Shown here: piece by piece, positions 25,691 to 39,600 of the stretch | Layout of the letters: each line of letters starts with the position of its first letter | Position numbering within the stretch: the first letter of the stretch is position 1 | Program-made: the position numbers and the translations under genes | NCBI GenBank assembly: GCA_005406025.1 | Contig: BGZK01001338.1 | Coordinates: forward strand, 62,001 to 126,000 | Direction of reading: 5' to 3' | Source: Eumeta japonica | Lineage: Eukaryota; Arthropoda; Insecta; Lepidoptera; Psychidae | DNA: 64,000 bases | The notes under the pieces: generated by a model | What the model saw: the letters and a program-made list of their open reading frames with translations, nothing else | Told to the model about the DNA's origin: nothing | Database searches by the model: none

Positions 25691-28600
25691 TACACAGGTC
25701 AACTGTAATTTTACATGGATCGCCAATTGTGTTGCACTCGCTACGCGTGGAAAACTACGCTGTGTTATTATTAGGCTGGGCTAACGGCTCGCGCTTGTAA
25801 TTAGACTTTTGTAAAGGTTGCTGTAAAGAAAAATATAAAGAGTATTAAAGTTCGCACAGAATACTCGGATGTTCTATAAATTGCGTTGCGTCCGGATTAG
25901 TCAAGCGCACTGCGTCTCATTCTGAAACATTTTGTAGCGTCGGACAACAAAGCCAGCGACTGTCGATAATTAACGTTATTAAGTGACAAAAGAACGCAAT
26001 TCGGTCACAAAGTGATAGGCGCCATAGAGAAGGTACAATATAACGTTCTGTCAGGTCTATAGATTTATTCTGGATGCATATCCGGTCTGTATAGTTTTCT
26101 TTATATCTTTAAAGGAATACATTTTCTTCAAATCTTCAGCGTTGATACCGTTGGTGTGATTGGCGCACTGTACAACATTGCAATCGATAAAAGAAGAAAT
26201 TGCAGAAAACTCGTGTTACCGCTTCGTCAAAAAAAATGCATACCATATCAGCGAATTATGAAAGGGCAAATTTACAAAATATTCTAATCTATCTCACTAC
26301 ATAAATTAAATATCCAATAAAAGATCGAAACAGAATTGACTTTGTGTTGCTATTCTGTAAACAAAAGCCGCACAAGTTATACCTCTCGTTGTTGAGTATT
26401 AGAAAAATCTGTTTGGAAAACCATTTCAATAGAATCTATACGCTTATTTTAAGGCACGAAAGCGAAGTAATAGATGATTCATTCACAATACAAGTAGTAA
26501 AACAATTTAGTTTTTGCATACGAAATTAAAATCTACAAATTTTAAGTAGACGCAATTACAATTCTATCAGAAAGTTTATAATAAAAAAATAATATTATTG
26601 ACATAGAACAACTATTAATGTAGAACAGAATAAAAAAGAAATTCTCTATTCATATTTTGAATCATATTTACAAGTTATCTTCTACTTATTGCGTGGGATG
26701 TGTTCTAAGCGAGTTCTTACATATGTAAGATCTAACTGATGTACAAACTTTTACAGGCTTTTGCATTTTGTATCTACGTATTTTATGTGTAAGGACTATT
26801 TTTGGAGCATAAATACACGAATTTCATATAATATTAATTATAGAGTTCTATGTTCAATTCCGAATAAACTTTTAGATACGGTATATATTTGTGAATGTCG
26901 TTGCTCTGATTGCATAGTATACAATTCCATCATTATATTCTTCGTTACGACGTTAAACATAATTTGATTGCATTTTAAAACTTTTATAGAAAGCGTTTTA
27001 TTTGTATATTATCTGATTTCGGACAAAATTCTCAGATTATTTTTTTCATATTAGGTAGACATGCCAACGCAACCCTAGCTTTTATCAGCTAAACGTTTCT
27101 AATTTACAATTTATCTAAAACTGAAATATATTAGTTACACAAAGTATTTAAGTTTTATTATTGGTTTTACTACTCTTTCAGTTAGAACTGCGAATTAATC
27201 GTCCTATTACATTACAAAAGTTACAAAATAACATTTAATTTACGAATTTTACAAATCATATTAGATTCATTATTAACCTATAAAATGGTAGATAAATAAA
27301 ATAATCCCGATGATTTAACTCTATCATGAATGCATACAATTCTATTCTACATAAAATCGAACTGCGCCGCCCTTGCACTGCACAAATGTCAGGGTTGTGA
27401 GGGAAAAAAACGGGGCAAATCCATCAAAAATATATCGAGGCGAGGGCGCCGTCCCTATCGATCGCTCATTGCCCGATAAAGTGCACAACTCGAATCTAAT
27501 TTTTTTAACGTTGTAGAATAAAAAGCACTTCATACACGCGTACTTTTGTTCTCATCGTCGTAGAATTAAATCATACGCGTCCGTCAATGTAGAGAGTATA
27601 TATAATTTATTATGAGCTTTAAAAATTACGCGAGGGTCGTTATCGATCGAGCGAGCGAACGGCGCGTGCGGAGCCATCAGTGCATTCATCGCCTAAATCC
27701 CATGGCCGAAATAAAAATAGTTAGCGGGGAGCCTACGACGAGACGAGGCGCGGGGGAGGAGGAAAAGCGGCAGTGTTACCATATCCGAATAATGACCTAA
27801 TATTTCGTTTTATTATGTAATTAGTTTTTCGAGCTTTTTTTTATTTAGAAAGCCAATACAAACTTCTTTATATGTATTATACTTAAAATGTTCATATACA
27901 TAATTGTATATATCAAGCTACTACGAAATTTTTATTAGCATATACTAAAATTTAAAATAAAACTAATTTATTTTGCGGATTATGGACGATTTCTGAAATT
28001 CAGGTTCAAATATCATCCAGCTAAGTCGTAAGAAAAATAGTTAGGAATGAGAAATTTTTAATTGCGAATCAAGTCCTTATATTAATCTTGAAAGCTTTCA
28101 GCATACGCTGATACATTATACAAGCGTGTCATCGCACTAAGAAAAAACACTGTATATAATTCATTTTATGAGAAATTCAATGGCAACGGGATCATAGAGG
28201 GCGTTGCGAGATATTTTTAGGATTTTGAAACAGCAAAAGATTAAAATACATCTGTTTACATGACTCCACGCCGTGTACCTCGCGGATGATAAACCGAGGA
28301 GTATTGCACGCTAAAGTTAACGTTCAATTAACGTAAGATTAACAACCAACCTTAACGTTTCTTTCTTCTGACTTAGTCTGTATTTAGAAACACAATCATT
28401 TATGTGTAAAACGATTTGGACATTTACAAACCTGTTTAATGAAAAACAAAATGCAACGATTATAACAATAAATTGAATGAGAACGAGGCAGAAGTGTAAA
28501 AAAGGAAGGTATAGCTAGAGATACTTTTTACTAAACAAAATATTGATTACAATCCTAGCCTACTGTATGATTCCATTTAAACATGCTAACCGGTTGTTTC

Positions 28601-29394
28601 CACCGATCCAGGATCCGAAAAAAGGTGCAACCTATATACCGATGACTTTGCAACTTATTTATATATAGAAAACCAAACTAAAAAGACGTAACCAATTTGA
28701 AGTTCATGACGTTTTGCAGTGCCACTATTTCTTGCTGGTTTCTATGACACACACAATGGCAACACCAAGAAAAGGGGCATCGAGAGCGGGGTGGGAGAGA
28801 AGCGCAGTGGGGGATGTCACATGCATAAGTAATGCAGCAGCGAAGGGCGCGCAGCACACGCGACGGGCGCACGCTCGGCTCCGACTGGGTTAGTTAGTCG
28901 CTATCGCTCCTCGGAAACAATGACTCCCGTGGACGCCGCAAGGCTGATGCTCTTGATTACGCACGCGACCGAATCACGCTACGAATGCTAAATTTTATTT
29001 GAGATGGGGCAAAGGGAGAAGGCAAAAGCGAAATAGGAGACAACAGTTAAAGGAAAGGAAGAATACTTTCGTGATAGATGATTTTTATGTTGCCTCTTAA
29101 ATGGCGGGTGCTGTAGAATATACTGGCTGTGCTCTTGACATATTTCTAAATATATGAAAAAATTAATGAAATTAAAGTATAGGCAGCAGCGAGAACATCC
29201 GACTACCTTTAGAAAATAATGTATTAAATACTTATTGATATTTAACACATAGAATTATTCTCATGCGAGAAATGTAAAAGTTAAAAGTTAAATATTAGAA
29301 ACGTCTGAAATTCAAAAAATATTAAATAAGTTTAATAAGGTTGATGTGTAGCATTCATTCAACACGACTATCAAACATTCCCATGATGATATAT
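25691..29394. other. Intronic sequence
   Basis: AT-rich, with modest CpG patches at about 27400-27480, 27635-27770 and 28780-28880. No exon, RNA gene or recognised repeat. Confidence 0.45.
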
Positions 29395-29535
29395 AACAAT
29401 ATCAGGTCAGGTCCCTGTGTCTGTACGCTTTGTACGCTTATAACTCGAAAACCACTGGTTCGATTTATATGATCCTTTCTTTTTTGTGGAGATATTTATC
29501 TGGCTAAGCTTCGCCTGCATTAATACGGAAGGAAT
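29395..29535 (+). repeat. Helitron-like repeat fragment
   Basis: Contains CTTATAACTCGAAAACCACT followed by GGTTCGATTTATATGAT and AGCTTCGCCTGCAT. This is the kind of text seen at the 5' side of lepidopteran Helitrons and related repeats. Boundaries and class are tentative. Confidence 0.33.
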
Positions 29536-29683
29536 TCCTTACTTGACTATTGGTAACAACAACGTCTAAGTTAGTATTTAATATTTATCAACACCAATAC
29601 TAATTTCTGGCTCATTAACAATAATGGAATATTTATTATAGAATAAATTTCATTAAAAAATTAATTGCACGCGTCGCCAACGA

Positions 29684-29827
29684 TTATTCGAAACGTAATG
29701 CGTCGACATTCCTTCTCGTGCTCAGATCGATCTCGTCGCGGCCGATACGGGCTACTTCTTCTATCGCGTGTCCTTCCACGTGGTAGCTTCTCAGCCACGA
29801 AGGCACAGGTGTGAATCGATTACCGCC
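29684..29827 (-). repeat. Small conserved-looking ORF, probably from a dispersed repeat
   Basis: A stop-to-stop frame with no Met reads about 47 codons. It includes FTPVPSWLRSYHVEGHAIEE followed by VARIGRDEIDLSTRRNVD and ends ALRFE-stop. The composition is protein-like and GC-richer than the surroundings. I have a memory of similar peptides recurring in lepidopteran gene predictions, which would fit a repeat-derived ORF. No acceptor site of quality precedes it. An alternative last exon of another minus-strand gene cannot be excluded. Confidence 0.4.
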
Positions 29828-31378
29828 TTAAGTCACCGCATTCAATAATTCATCGTTTCTGTTTGGACAGGTGTCGCCTCCGCGGCGGGGCGAACGCGTC
29901 GTTCGCTTAATAACGTTGTTATTGTCCGTAAGGCGGACCGTGCACGCTTAAGGTGACAATAATGTGACCTTAATAAATGTTACACGAAAAACAATTCCAT
30001 AATACGGCCCGCGTACTGTGTGATCAGATGTTAAGACAAGAGAGCGCCGGAGAACGAGATTATGCCGATTTGTAAACTCGGTTTGGCCTTTATTATTTGC
30101 GCAGCCGATGTACGTCCGACAAACTCCACCCACCGATTTTCCTTTCGATCTAACGACAGAGGCGCCGTTTAGTTCACCTATAACTCCGCAACGAAAGAGG
30201 ATTATCTGGCCTAAGCGGTTTAAGGAACTCCACTCGAATATCGTCAATAAAAAGGCGGAAATGAAAAAAAATATATATTATCAGCATTAATAATCCTCGA
30301 TAGTTGAAAAGGACATAAAAAGACAGGAAACAATCATATGCTGTCGGTCAAATTTAGTAGACGGAACCGGCGAGCATTTAGGTCGTCACCACTTTGAGCA
30401 TTTATTGATGTCATAATCATATTTGATAATGATTAGAGGGTTGGATAGAGCGATTTGAAAGTAACTTGGGAAATTACTATTTGAACTTGAAAAAAAAAAA
30501 ATAACAAATCCGCTTTGTTTGATTTCTTCGTTTCTGATTTCGTGATGGTCGATGGGTGTTTTTGTGTACTTGTTTATCGATGTACCTAATCGTTGACATT
30601 TCGCTACAACCCTCGCACCGATCGTGTGTGAAATATTCTTAAATGTGAAATATGAGGTCGCGTTTGATTGGAAATAGAATATTATTACTGAAATGGACTA
30701 TTTCACGACAACCGTGGATTAGTTTGAGTGTAAAAAGTGTCTTTGCCAGCACGTAAATACGCATAAACTGCCAAAAAAACAATTCTTAGTTTTATATTCT
30801 GTAGTTCTTAGTTTATATTTTATATTCTGAGTTTATTCTCTAAGACTCGATTTTCATATTGTGGCCCGAGGCACGCAAATTAGAAAGGGAACAAAATCTA
30901 GGGTTAACAAAAATTGATGTCGTTATATTGCTCCTCCGGACAACATATTCGCGCATCTTATACTGAACGCGTGTATTTTTCTTCCATTACTCATTTATAG
31001 ATGTACTATATTGAACTCGGATAGGTTAAACGTTTAATGTATACGGTGTTAAACGTTATTGCCATTGTTACCAATCGTCAACAATTAGCTTATAATTTTC
31101 AAGCATATCTGTCAATTATAATTTTACAAATCTTGAGTTTGCCATTACATCGATCAGATTTATGGAACTCATAATCGGTGAAACTGCCAATCTCTGGTAC
31201 TCTCGACTGGAAGTGATATAGGATCTATGAGGTTTTAGTGAATCATACTACATATTTATAAAAGAATTCTGACAAAAGAGATACAATTAGTAAAATATCT
31301 TGCGCAACAAAGGACAACTATGTTCTAAAACGTGAAACAACGCAGTCATGCTCCGGAGCATTTACATTCATAAGTTTA
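29828..31378. other. Intronic sequence
   Basis: AT-rich intron with a short GC-rich patch at about 29870-29950. No exon or repeat recognised. Confidence 0.5.
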
Positions 31379-31866
31379 TTGACGTGACAACGTCTTATAA
31401 ATTGGTTTGCCGGGTGACACTTCAAGAAACTGCGTTACGCTCCGCTCACGTTATGCGCTCACAATGAGAGCGAGTGAGAGGCACGCGTCCCTTCCACTCG
31501 GGCATGGTTAGCCCGCCTAAGAGCGAGAGAGACAGACATAAAAAGTGAAAGGCACGCGTCCCTTCCACTCAGATAGGAACAAGTTAAGTTGTAGTAAACG
31601 CTGTTTCATTGTACGCAAATGTATTGCAAGTTATTGTATGTATATTTGTATATAAATACGTATGTATGTGTAAAGGTAAAAATAAAATTTTGTTAATATG
31701 AAATTCAGTGCGAGATTCTTTGTATAAATTAATGTTTTAAATATAATTCTTTGTATAAATAAATGTTTTAAATTGTTACTATTATTTCATCCTTCTTCCT
31801 ACTATACGAATGAATATTCACATTAAAATGATTTTACCACACAAAGTCGTTGTCACGTAAAACTTT
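31379..31866. mobile_element. Candidate MITE with ACGTGACAACG ends and internal direct repeat
   Basis: The left end TTGACGTGACAACGTCTTA and the complement of the right end, TTTTACGTGACAACGACTTT, form a short imperfect terminal inverted repeat about 0.49 kb apart. Inside, AGGCACGCGTCCCTTCCACT occurs twice (31479 and 31550, 71 bp apart), each preceded by a GAGCGAG-rich stretch. The termini match over only about 12-15 bp, so the call is tentative. Confidence 0.4.
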
Positions 31867-34800
31867 CGCCCGTATACCGACTTTACAGGCAACCATTTTT
31901 TTTTTTATATTCGTTTTTTCAAACTAAAATGGTTAAGTTGTATAATCATATTAGATCGTTATAAATCGATTTAATCCATATTTTTTTCTCAGATTAGTGC
32001 GTAGAACGTAACGTCATTCATAAAAATTAATCCCTATCCTCCTTCACTAAAAACATCTATGAGGATTAACAACTAGATGTTGCTACAATAACGACTATGT
32101 TTCTGCATCCACAGTCATCAAGCATTAACTTTTCCACATGAGGCATTTTTCATAGTGACCTTTTGTAACAAATTGAACGATCTGTTTTTACTGTTACCCA
32201 CCTCTGGTGGGTAAAAAAAATACCTCACCATTCGCTTGTAAAAATTTTAAAATCAAAATCATGTAACCAGGCTGCAACGGTGACTTAGATCTGAGAATAT
32301 GGTGGTGCTCAACACGAAACACTTGAACTTTTTGGCAACTCAATAGATCTAAATATTCTAAGGAAACTTCTACCAAAGATAATTAAGAACCGTCTTCTTA
32401 AGATTGGCTTTCAAACGATATCGCATTTAGTCCAATTCATGTTTTGTTAAACTACGATGCCATAGACAAACAGACATAAAAAGACTTCAAAGAATTCATA
32501 ACCTCTGTTTTACATCAAGGGAAAAAACGTCTATAATTCACGTATTTCGAAGTATTGGCGCACATCAGTTTTCCATTTTTCGTAGGAAATACAACAAAAA
32601 TAGAGCAGAGACACAGAGTGTTATTTTTTCCTTATTTTTTTTGCATAGCATTCGATTATACATTATTCCATTTCACGAAACTCGATAGCAACGACAAGTA
32701 TAAATTAACCTACATTGCCCACTATTCGTTTGCTTACGTCATCCTTTACACTTTTATCACGTAACCTTCCTTTTTCCAGCATCTACATATTCTAGGAAAC
32801 GTTTTACTACAAGATGTTAACGTGGGCGCTCGTCAATGGCGAGGAAACGATTAGGGTGGCCATCGTTTATTATGACCCGAAATATATACGGATGACTTTA
32901 AATCAAAATCTCCTTCTTCATCACGATGAAAGAGATTCTGATAAGGATTTCTTTAAAAGTAATTCAAAGACGTAATTCTGATAATATGAATCATAGGGGT
33001 CAGATTTTTATGTTGGAGAATATTCTTTCACAATTTTATTTTGAGGGGCTTAGACCCTAATCCCTTCACGCGGGACTATGCGCATCGGGGGGTGTGCGGG
33101 GCGCCCATTAATTATTTATAAAATACAACCAACTTTTGAAAATTCAGACTCACTTAAGATTTAGACTAGTTTTGAAGTGAAAATTCCTTAGGCACGTTAG
33201 AGTGATTTCGTGTTGTGATGTCACAGTGAAACGCTCGAGTGACACGGTCGGGTACGCTCGGCTCTTTCCGGGTTGGCCCAGCGGGCCCACGTGTTCCACA
33301 CGTTCACACAGCTGATTGCAACTTATTCATTGTAAAAATAAAGAATGCATGTAAAATACGTGCAATAAATGAAGTATAGTGGTGCAACTGTTGATTATAT
33401 CAGTGGTTTCTAATAGTTAAGTGAACATGATGCATCACAAGTCAACAGTAAATTGATAATTAAAATTTAACTAAACATTACTGCAAGAACTCACGCAATA
33501 ATTTTTTTATTAAAATCGAACCCAATGGCTGTAACTCATTTTGTTACAGCTGACAATGATTTTGCCTTTGGATAGTGGCGTTAATTCCTCTCAAATAGAG
33601 AATAATGATAAAGATTTACTTTTTCCTGCCCACGTAAAACAACCATTCAACATTGTCCTGGGTCAGTAATTAAATTGTGTTCTTATTTTTATTTTCGTTT
33701 TTAATAAGAGTTGGTTATAGAAAGAATTTTCTAACCAAGAATTAATAATACAATAAATAAATTAATTTTTTCGACATACTAATGTTAACTAACATCTTCA
33801 GGACAGACAATATTACAAAATATTATAGTAGAACAATCACTAAATTAAAATTGTAACATTTTCCATGACCTCCTCCCCCTAAATAAGATTTGGTGCGATT
33901 TTATCGAGCACTCCCCATTTTGAGCTAATGTAATGAATGTAGGACCCCTAACCTTTTTAGAGATTAAAAACTCATTGGTCTTTCACATGTTAGAAATTGA
34001 AACCGCTACTTTTAACAACTCAACAGATGTGCAATTTTCATTACTCGAATTATCGAATGAAATTGTACAAAAATCAACAATAGCTTGTTTGCATTCATGT
34101 GTGGAGCCTGTCAAGGCAATACTCTAAAAACCGCCCTTATTATATGTGCCAGAAAAAGAAAACAAAAACTTAGTATAAATATGCGACGAAAATATTTAAA
34201 ACCAAGTGATCGAACGCTATTGGCATAACACTTATCTAAATTATGACACGTACAATAAAGAAGTTGTCGAAATTGAATCCCTGGTTTATTTTTTGTAAGT
34301 TTTTGTCACCCTACTGCGAAAAGCGACCCTTTTATGTCAAATCGAGCGCTCGGCCTGGTATTCGTTAGATGTAATGATTGTGATTGTTGTCAGCGCATTG
34401 GTCCGAGATCAACTGAACACGGAATTATTCAATTTGATGTCGCTTAAAAACTCAACTTAAAAATTCGGTCGGAAGTATAAATTCGGCAGTTCCTAACTCG
34501 AAGAAACCGCACAGACCACTCGGCTAGCACCGCGGATTACCAAATGTTTACTGGCTGAATTATCACCATTGAATTTAACTTGTAATAAATATCATAATTA
34601 TTCACAAAATAAACAATACTTATCATAATCGAGACGTTAATGAAATACCGAAACGATAATCATGAAAATATTATAACTAAAAGTTTCATATTTTGTAGGA
34701 AAATCCTAAGCATAGAAAGCGTATGGTTACTTAACGAAACGGACCGCCTTGTTGGAGCTTGTTTATTTTGGCGAGAGCCCCGATGCGTCCGCGCCGAAGA

Positions 34801-36949
34801 CAGACGCGCGCCCAAACTAAACTCGATAACCGTTCTATAAAATCCATGAAACTGGTTTATTCGATTACATCAATATTGGACTAGTTTGATGGACTCATTA
34901 CGAATTACGAAAACAATGGAATAGTGTGGATTTAACATCTAAATAATTAAGAAATAAACAATTAGAAATTTCTTGTAACAAACCAAATTTTTATCACTTT
35001 AGCCTACTTATTTTCTATAACAAAGTAATTAGCATTATCAAAAACCGATGTTATTCTATGTGTAATTGGCAAGTTACGTAACACTTGAAAAAATCTGGCG
35101 GTAAGTTCAATCGGGAGGGTAGATTTTACAGATCTATGCGTGACTCTTAATACTAGACATTAATTTAACAGATTCATAATATAACATAACGTTTACCTCA
35201 GAATTTTGTTCTTTTTTTAGTTACTTTGACATTCAATAAATAAAGTGTAAATTTGTCATGACGCCCTGGAAGTCTCGAGAAAAATCAGCACGAAATTCCA
35301 AACCTATTCAAGGAAGATATATAATATTTACTATTACGTATGGCCTTCTCCCATCTTCGGCGGTGCGCTTCCACACATTAGTTATGCTCAAAACTTACGC
35401 ACGAGCATTGTCAGACGCAGGTACGGGACGTCGGCATCGCCGCGGACGCCGGCTGTGCGAATCGGGGCTCGGTTAAAAAAAAATGCAGTACAAAAGCGAG
35501 CCACGAACTCGTGCAGTTATATTTTGATGTGCGACCAGGATCGGAAGGACGTTTTCGGCTCTCGTCCTCTACCACCGCGTCGTTTGCGTTAGGGCGGCCG
35601 GGAGAGGAGCAGGGGGAGGAACGGAGGAGGGGTGGCAACGCGTAGGGCTCCTTTGCGCGGTCGGGTAACACGCCGAAACCAACGGTCGCTGGGCCCGATG
35701 CAAAAACCGGCCTAACGGTCGTTTCGTGACCCGTTTTCGTGGAGCGGAAAACGAAAGTGCCGATCCTCTTTGATGCTGGACACCGACAAAAAGGCGATTA
35801 TTGACCCCGCGGCCGGCGCTGTGCAGCTTTCTAGTGCGGCCCGTTATCGAATCGCTATTGAATGAATATTGATAGACGTCTGTGACGGCAACACGTCAAT
35901 ATAATAATTATGTTGAATCGTTATGTAAGCGATTCGATATAGCAGACTAATAAATTTCGCCTTTAATCATGTTTTTGTAACTGTATCTGAAACGTTGATG
36001 AAATTATAATTTAAAGAAATTTTCTACTGAACATTATACAGCCCTAATTATTACTCCGATTGTGGTTATTAACATGAATTCCAGTATTGAATTCAACACA
36101 ATTCTGAGTTTTACAGCTATAATACACATTAACGTACGCAGCCGGATACAGCTAAAACGAAGCAGCGGGCTAAACGCAGCGATGGCGTTAGACGCGGTGG
36201 TGTTTATGCGATGCAAACTTTATTAGCACTGACTAGTTGAACTATGAAACACGGTACATTATTACAATATTTTTACCGAAACTCGTCATATAACGTAAGT
36301 TACGTGATATTTCAAGAAAGTGAATTAACATTAACGGAATGCCGTTTTCCTTTTATGCTGACATGAATCAATCCCGTTACTTATAGTGTTTGTAAAAAAA
36401 ATTAGTAACTTTTCTATGTGCTTCATCATATTTTTTAATTTATTTTATAGTACATATATTTCTGAAGTTCACTAACACAGTTGCGTGAAGTGTGAATTGG
36501 TAGAAAACGTTACGTAACGAAAAAACAGTATATCCTATCCATTCGACTGTCTCTCTCTCTCTCTCCTTTGTCTCTGTCTATCTTTTCTAACACACGCTAA
36601 TTAATTGAGCTATGTAGGGCGGAAGCCGCACGCCGCTAAATATATTTTTTTTACAATTTATAATTCACCACCCTTTTATATCTAATTTTCATTCAATTAA
36701 TATTTTTCTTAAGGTATTAAAATAGAGATTTTGATTTGACTCCTCACATTATTTGGATTGAAAAAATAATAGAAAATAAAATATACATATTTCATTTTGA
36801 ATTACATCAGAGTTGAGGGAAAAACGTAGGAAACGAATCCTAATGGAGGTCCCCGACCGCACACGTTTTATCTTATTATGTCTTGTAATCGAAAGATAGT
36901 TTGTTTTGTCTAGAATATAATCTCTTTTATTTTTTAGACATGATCGTGT
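31867..36949. other. Intronic sequence with a GC-rich island
   Basis: AT-rich intron. A repeat-like text with AGACAAACAGACATAAAAAG lies at about 32460-32480. A GC-rich patch lies at about 33060-33110 and another at 33225-33310. A larger GC island is at about 35390-35850. A CT microsatellite is at 36548-36565. No exon was recognised. Confidence 0.45.
36548..36565. repeat. CT dinucleotide microsatellite
   Basis: An uninterrupted CTCTCT run of about 9 units. Confidence 0.85.
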
Positions 36950-37716
36950 TTTTAGAGTTCCGTAGCCAACATAGCAAAAACGGAAACTTATAGTTTCGTC
37001 ATATTCGTCCGTGCGTATGTCACAGGCATTTTACTTTAAAAACTATCAGATGCATATTGATGAAATTTGGAGTATAAGCTTCTTGTATAAAGGGCTATTT
37101 AGTTTTGTAGTTAAATAACAAATAAAAAATATTTCTAGACGGGAGAAGTTCTCCATAATGTAACAGAAGCTGAAAAAAATTAGTTTCACTGAACATATAA
37201 GGTGGTACATATTTCAATAGTTATTTAAAAAGGCAAGGTTTCTTTCTAAGCACTTTTTTTGATTAATTGAATATTTTCGGAAATAATCGCTGTGAAATTA
37301 GCAGAAATTGTGTCCTTTCATTTATCTCTTAAACCATATGTCCAAAAAATATGAAAAACATTACAAAGCTACCGTTTAATAAATACTTCCAACGAAAATT
37401 ATTTTCGACGTGATGGGATGTACCATTTTTGCGTTATGGCCGAAAAACTGCGCTTCTCAACAAAAGGACATAAATACCATAAATATACGTTTTTTTGCTG
37501 ATGCGCTTTTGTTTACACTAGTTTAATAATAATGGTCGACATACCTACTTATTTCTCTAGTTATAGGCGACCAAAGTGCTTATGCCTACTCTGTGCGGGA
37601 AATATGAAAAAAGTGTAAAAACGTAGTTTTTTCATCTGTAGTGCATTTTTTTACAGGAACGGTTACGGAACCCTATACTGAGCAGGGTACGACATGCACT
37701 TGGACAGTTTTTCTAT
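36950..37716 (+). repeat. Dispersed GTTCCGTAGCC repeat, copy D
   Basis: It starts TTTAGAGTTCCGTAGCCAAC, continues AAAAACGGAAACTTATAG and a GTCCGTGCGTATGTCACAG block. It ends GGTTACGGAACCCTATACTG then ACATGCACTTGGACAG and a T-run. It is a sibling of the A-C family, with the same head and tail logic but a divergent interior. No coding capacity. Confidence 0.7.
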
Positions 37717-39004
37717 TGCTTACAAAATTTTCAGGGACTTCAATGATATGCAGAATTATTATAGATATGCTATATCTTAACGAGTATCATAAATGAATAT
37801 TTCCTGGGATTAAGATAAAGCAGCCCTTGTCCTTCTTTTGATTTTATGACTCCTATTATTCTATCTACAGATAATTAGGCTCAAGTTATTAAGTAATTTA
37901 ATCATTCTTACCAAAAAATTACAAGAAATTTATTTTCCCTTTGATACACGTTTATGTGGTCGTGCAAGCAAAAGTGGATATACCGTTTGATAACTTAAAA
38001 CATTAGTCCCGAATCTTTTTTATTATTCGCTGATAAATTCAAAGCGAATTCAAAAATGTAAAACGGACACGAATCAATTTTTGTGAAATGGCGTCTTAGA
38101 AACAGAAATCGAAACCGACCAACCACTCGACATTTAAAAGGACTCGAGATAACCTAAAACCTCGGAACACTTGCACACTTACACATGTATCGCCTACGTA
38201 AAAACCAACCTACATAGTTTCTATTAATCAAACCGAGCGATCCCTGCAGCCGTTAAATGTACTTTCAAAGGTTCGGGCCCGTCGCCGGCGCGGGCGCGTG
38301 GACAATGCGCGGCCGGGCGACACGGGAAAGCGTGACGCGTGCGGGGCGGCGGCGGCGCATATGCCGCGCGGCCGGTAACGCGCCGGCCAGGTGCTGTTAC
38401 GGGCGCCCGCGCAACGTTGTGCATTGTACACGTACATCACGTGCCCCCCGTTCCCCGCGTCCTCGAACCTTCCATGTGTCGTGTTTTATGCCATAAAATT
38501 GTAATAGAAGATATAGGAGACCGTTTCACTATTAAACTGTAATGTGGGGAGTTATTTTTTCATCTTGATTTCAAAGATTATGTTGTATTAGGCGGGTGTA
38601 ACGGAGACTATGTCGAGCAGATAGACAGATGTAGGTATTTGTTAAATAAATGATCGAACATTTATTTTGTGGTCGACTTTACAACGGAGAGACTTCATTC
38701 ACATCTTGTCCCAAACTTTCTGTTCCCATAAAAAATATTTATTTACAAAATTGACTTTATGAGTTTATTCATCATCATCATCATAGCTCATACTTCGGCC
38801 AGTAGCAATGACTGAAAGGGACAAGTCCCGATACACCGAAGAGAGCGTAATTATAGGGGGAAGTGCAGGTTCTAGTCTAGATTAGGAGTGACGGGAGTAT
38901 AGAGCCAGCCGGTATTCGTGCAACCTTTAGCCAGAAACTGGATCCAGGATAGGTAATAATAGATGCTTCAATGTATCAATAAGTATAGTCGGAAAGGGCA
39001 AATT
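37717..39004. other. Intronic sequence
   Basis: AT-rich, with a GC-rich island at about 38260-38480. That island is open in several frames on both strands, with no known protein. An ATC microsatellite (38769-38784) heads a repeat-like stretch to about 38960. Confidence 0.45.
38769..38784. repeat. ATC trinucleotide microsatellite
   Basis: Five TCA units, next to repeat-like text (TAGCAATGACTGAAAGGGAC). Confidence 0.7.
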
Positions 39005-39600
39005 TCTTTCGTTTATCTTCCGTTCTCCGTTTTCTTTACTTGGTGCAGAGCTTTCAATGTTTGCTTATGGTAGTTGGTGTGGTTCATCCGCAATTTTTTA
39101 GTTTCTACATTGGTCTTTGCTAGTGTAGCCTTTTTCCCTTTGGTTCTTGTTGTGATAGCTCATACCTACTCTAAGATATCCTTTTATCATGAATTTGTTT
39201 ACTCAGTTAATCTTTCATACTTAATTTTCTTTGCTTAGTATAAACTTTCGGTGTTAGTGAGGGTTGGTAGAGTTCATTCACAGCCTTCCTAATCCCTAAT
39301 TTGCTTTGTTCTTCTAGGATTCTGTTGTAGTAAGGTGTTCACATTACTTTTTCACATATACACATATAACGGGTTTATATATACACATACTTATATCTAT
39401 GTACTAGATATGCGAAATACATTTATTTCTCCCGTTAATCTTTTATTCTTCATTTTCTTCAATTGGGCCAGAGCTTTCAGTGTCCGTTTCTGGGAGTTGG
39501 TATAGTTCACCCGCAGCCTTTTTCATCTCTGTTTTGTTCCGAGCTAATGTGGCCCATTCCTCCTGATTCCTATTGTAATAACTTAAGTCTTGTCAAAGCG
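39005..39600 (-). repeat. Three degenerate tandem copies of a LINE tail unit
   Basis: Units begin at about 39005, 39197 and 39422. Shared landmarks are CAGAGCTTTCA (TAAACTTTCGG in the middle unit), then a GTTGGT-rich stretch, TTCA followed by a CGCA or CACA block, and a 3' block TTCTTGTTGTGATA, TTCTGTTGTAGTAA or TTCCTATTGTAATA. Each unit is about 150-180 bp. On the minus strand the unit nearest the reverse transcriptase reads YYNRNQEEWATLARNKTEM, so it appears to be a triplicated C-terminal coding segment of the adjacent element. Confidence 0.7.

Noticed and set aside
38224..38542. Several overlapping frames in a GC-rich island
   Set aside because: They overlap on both strands with no recognisable protein; typical of CpG islands.
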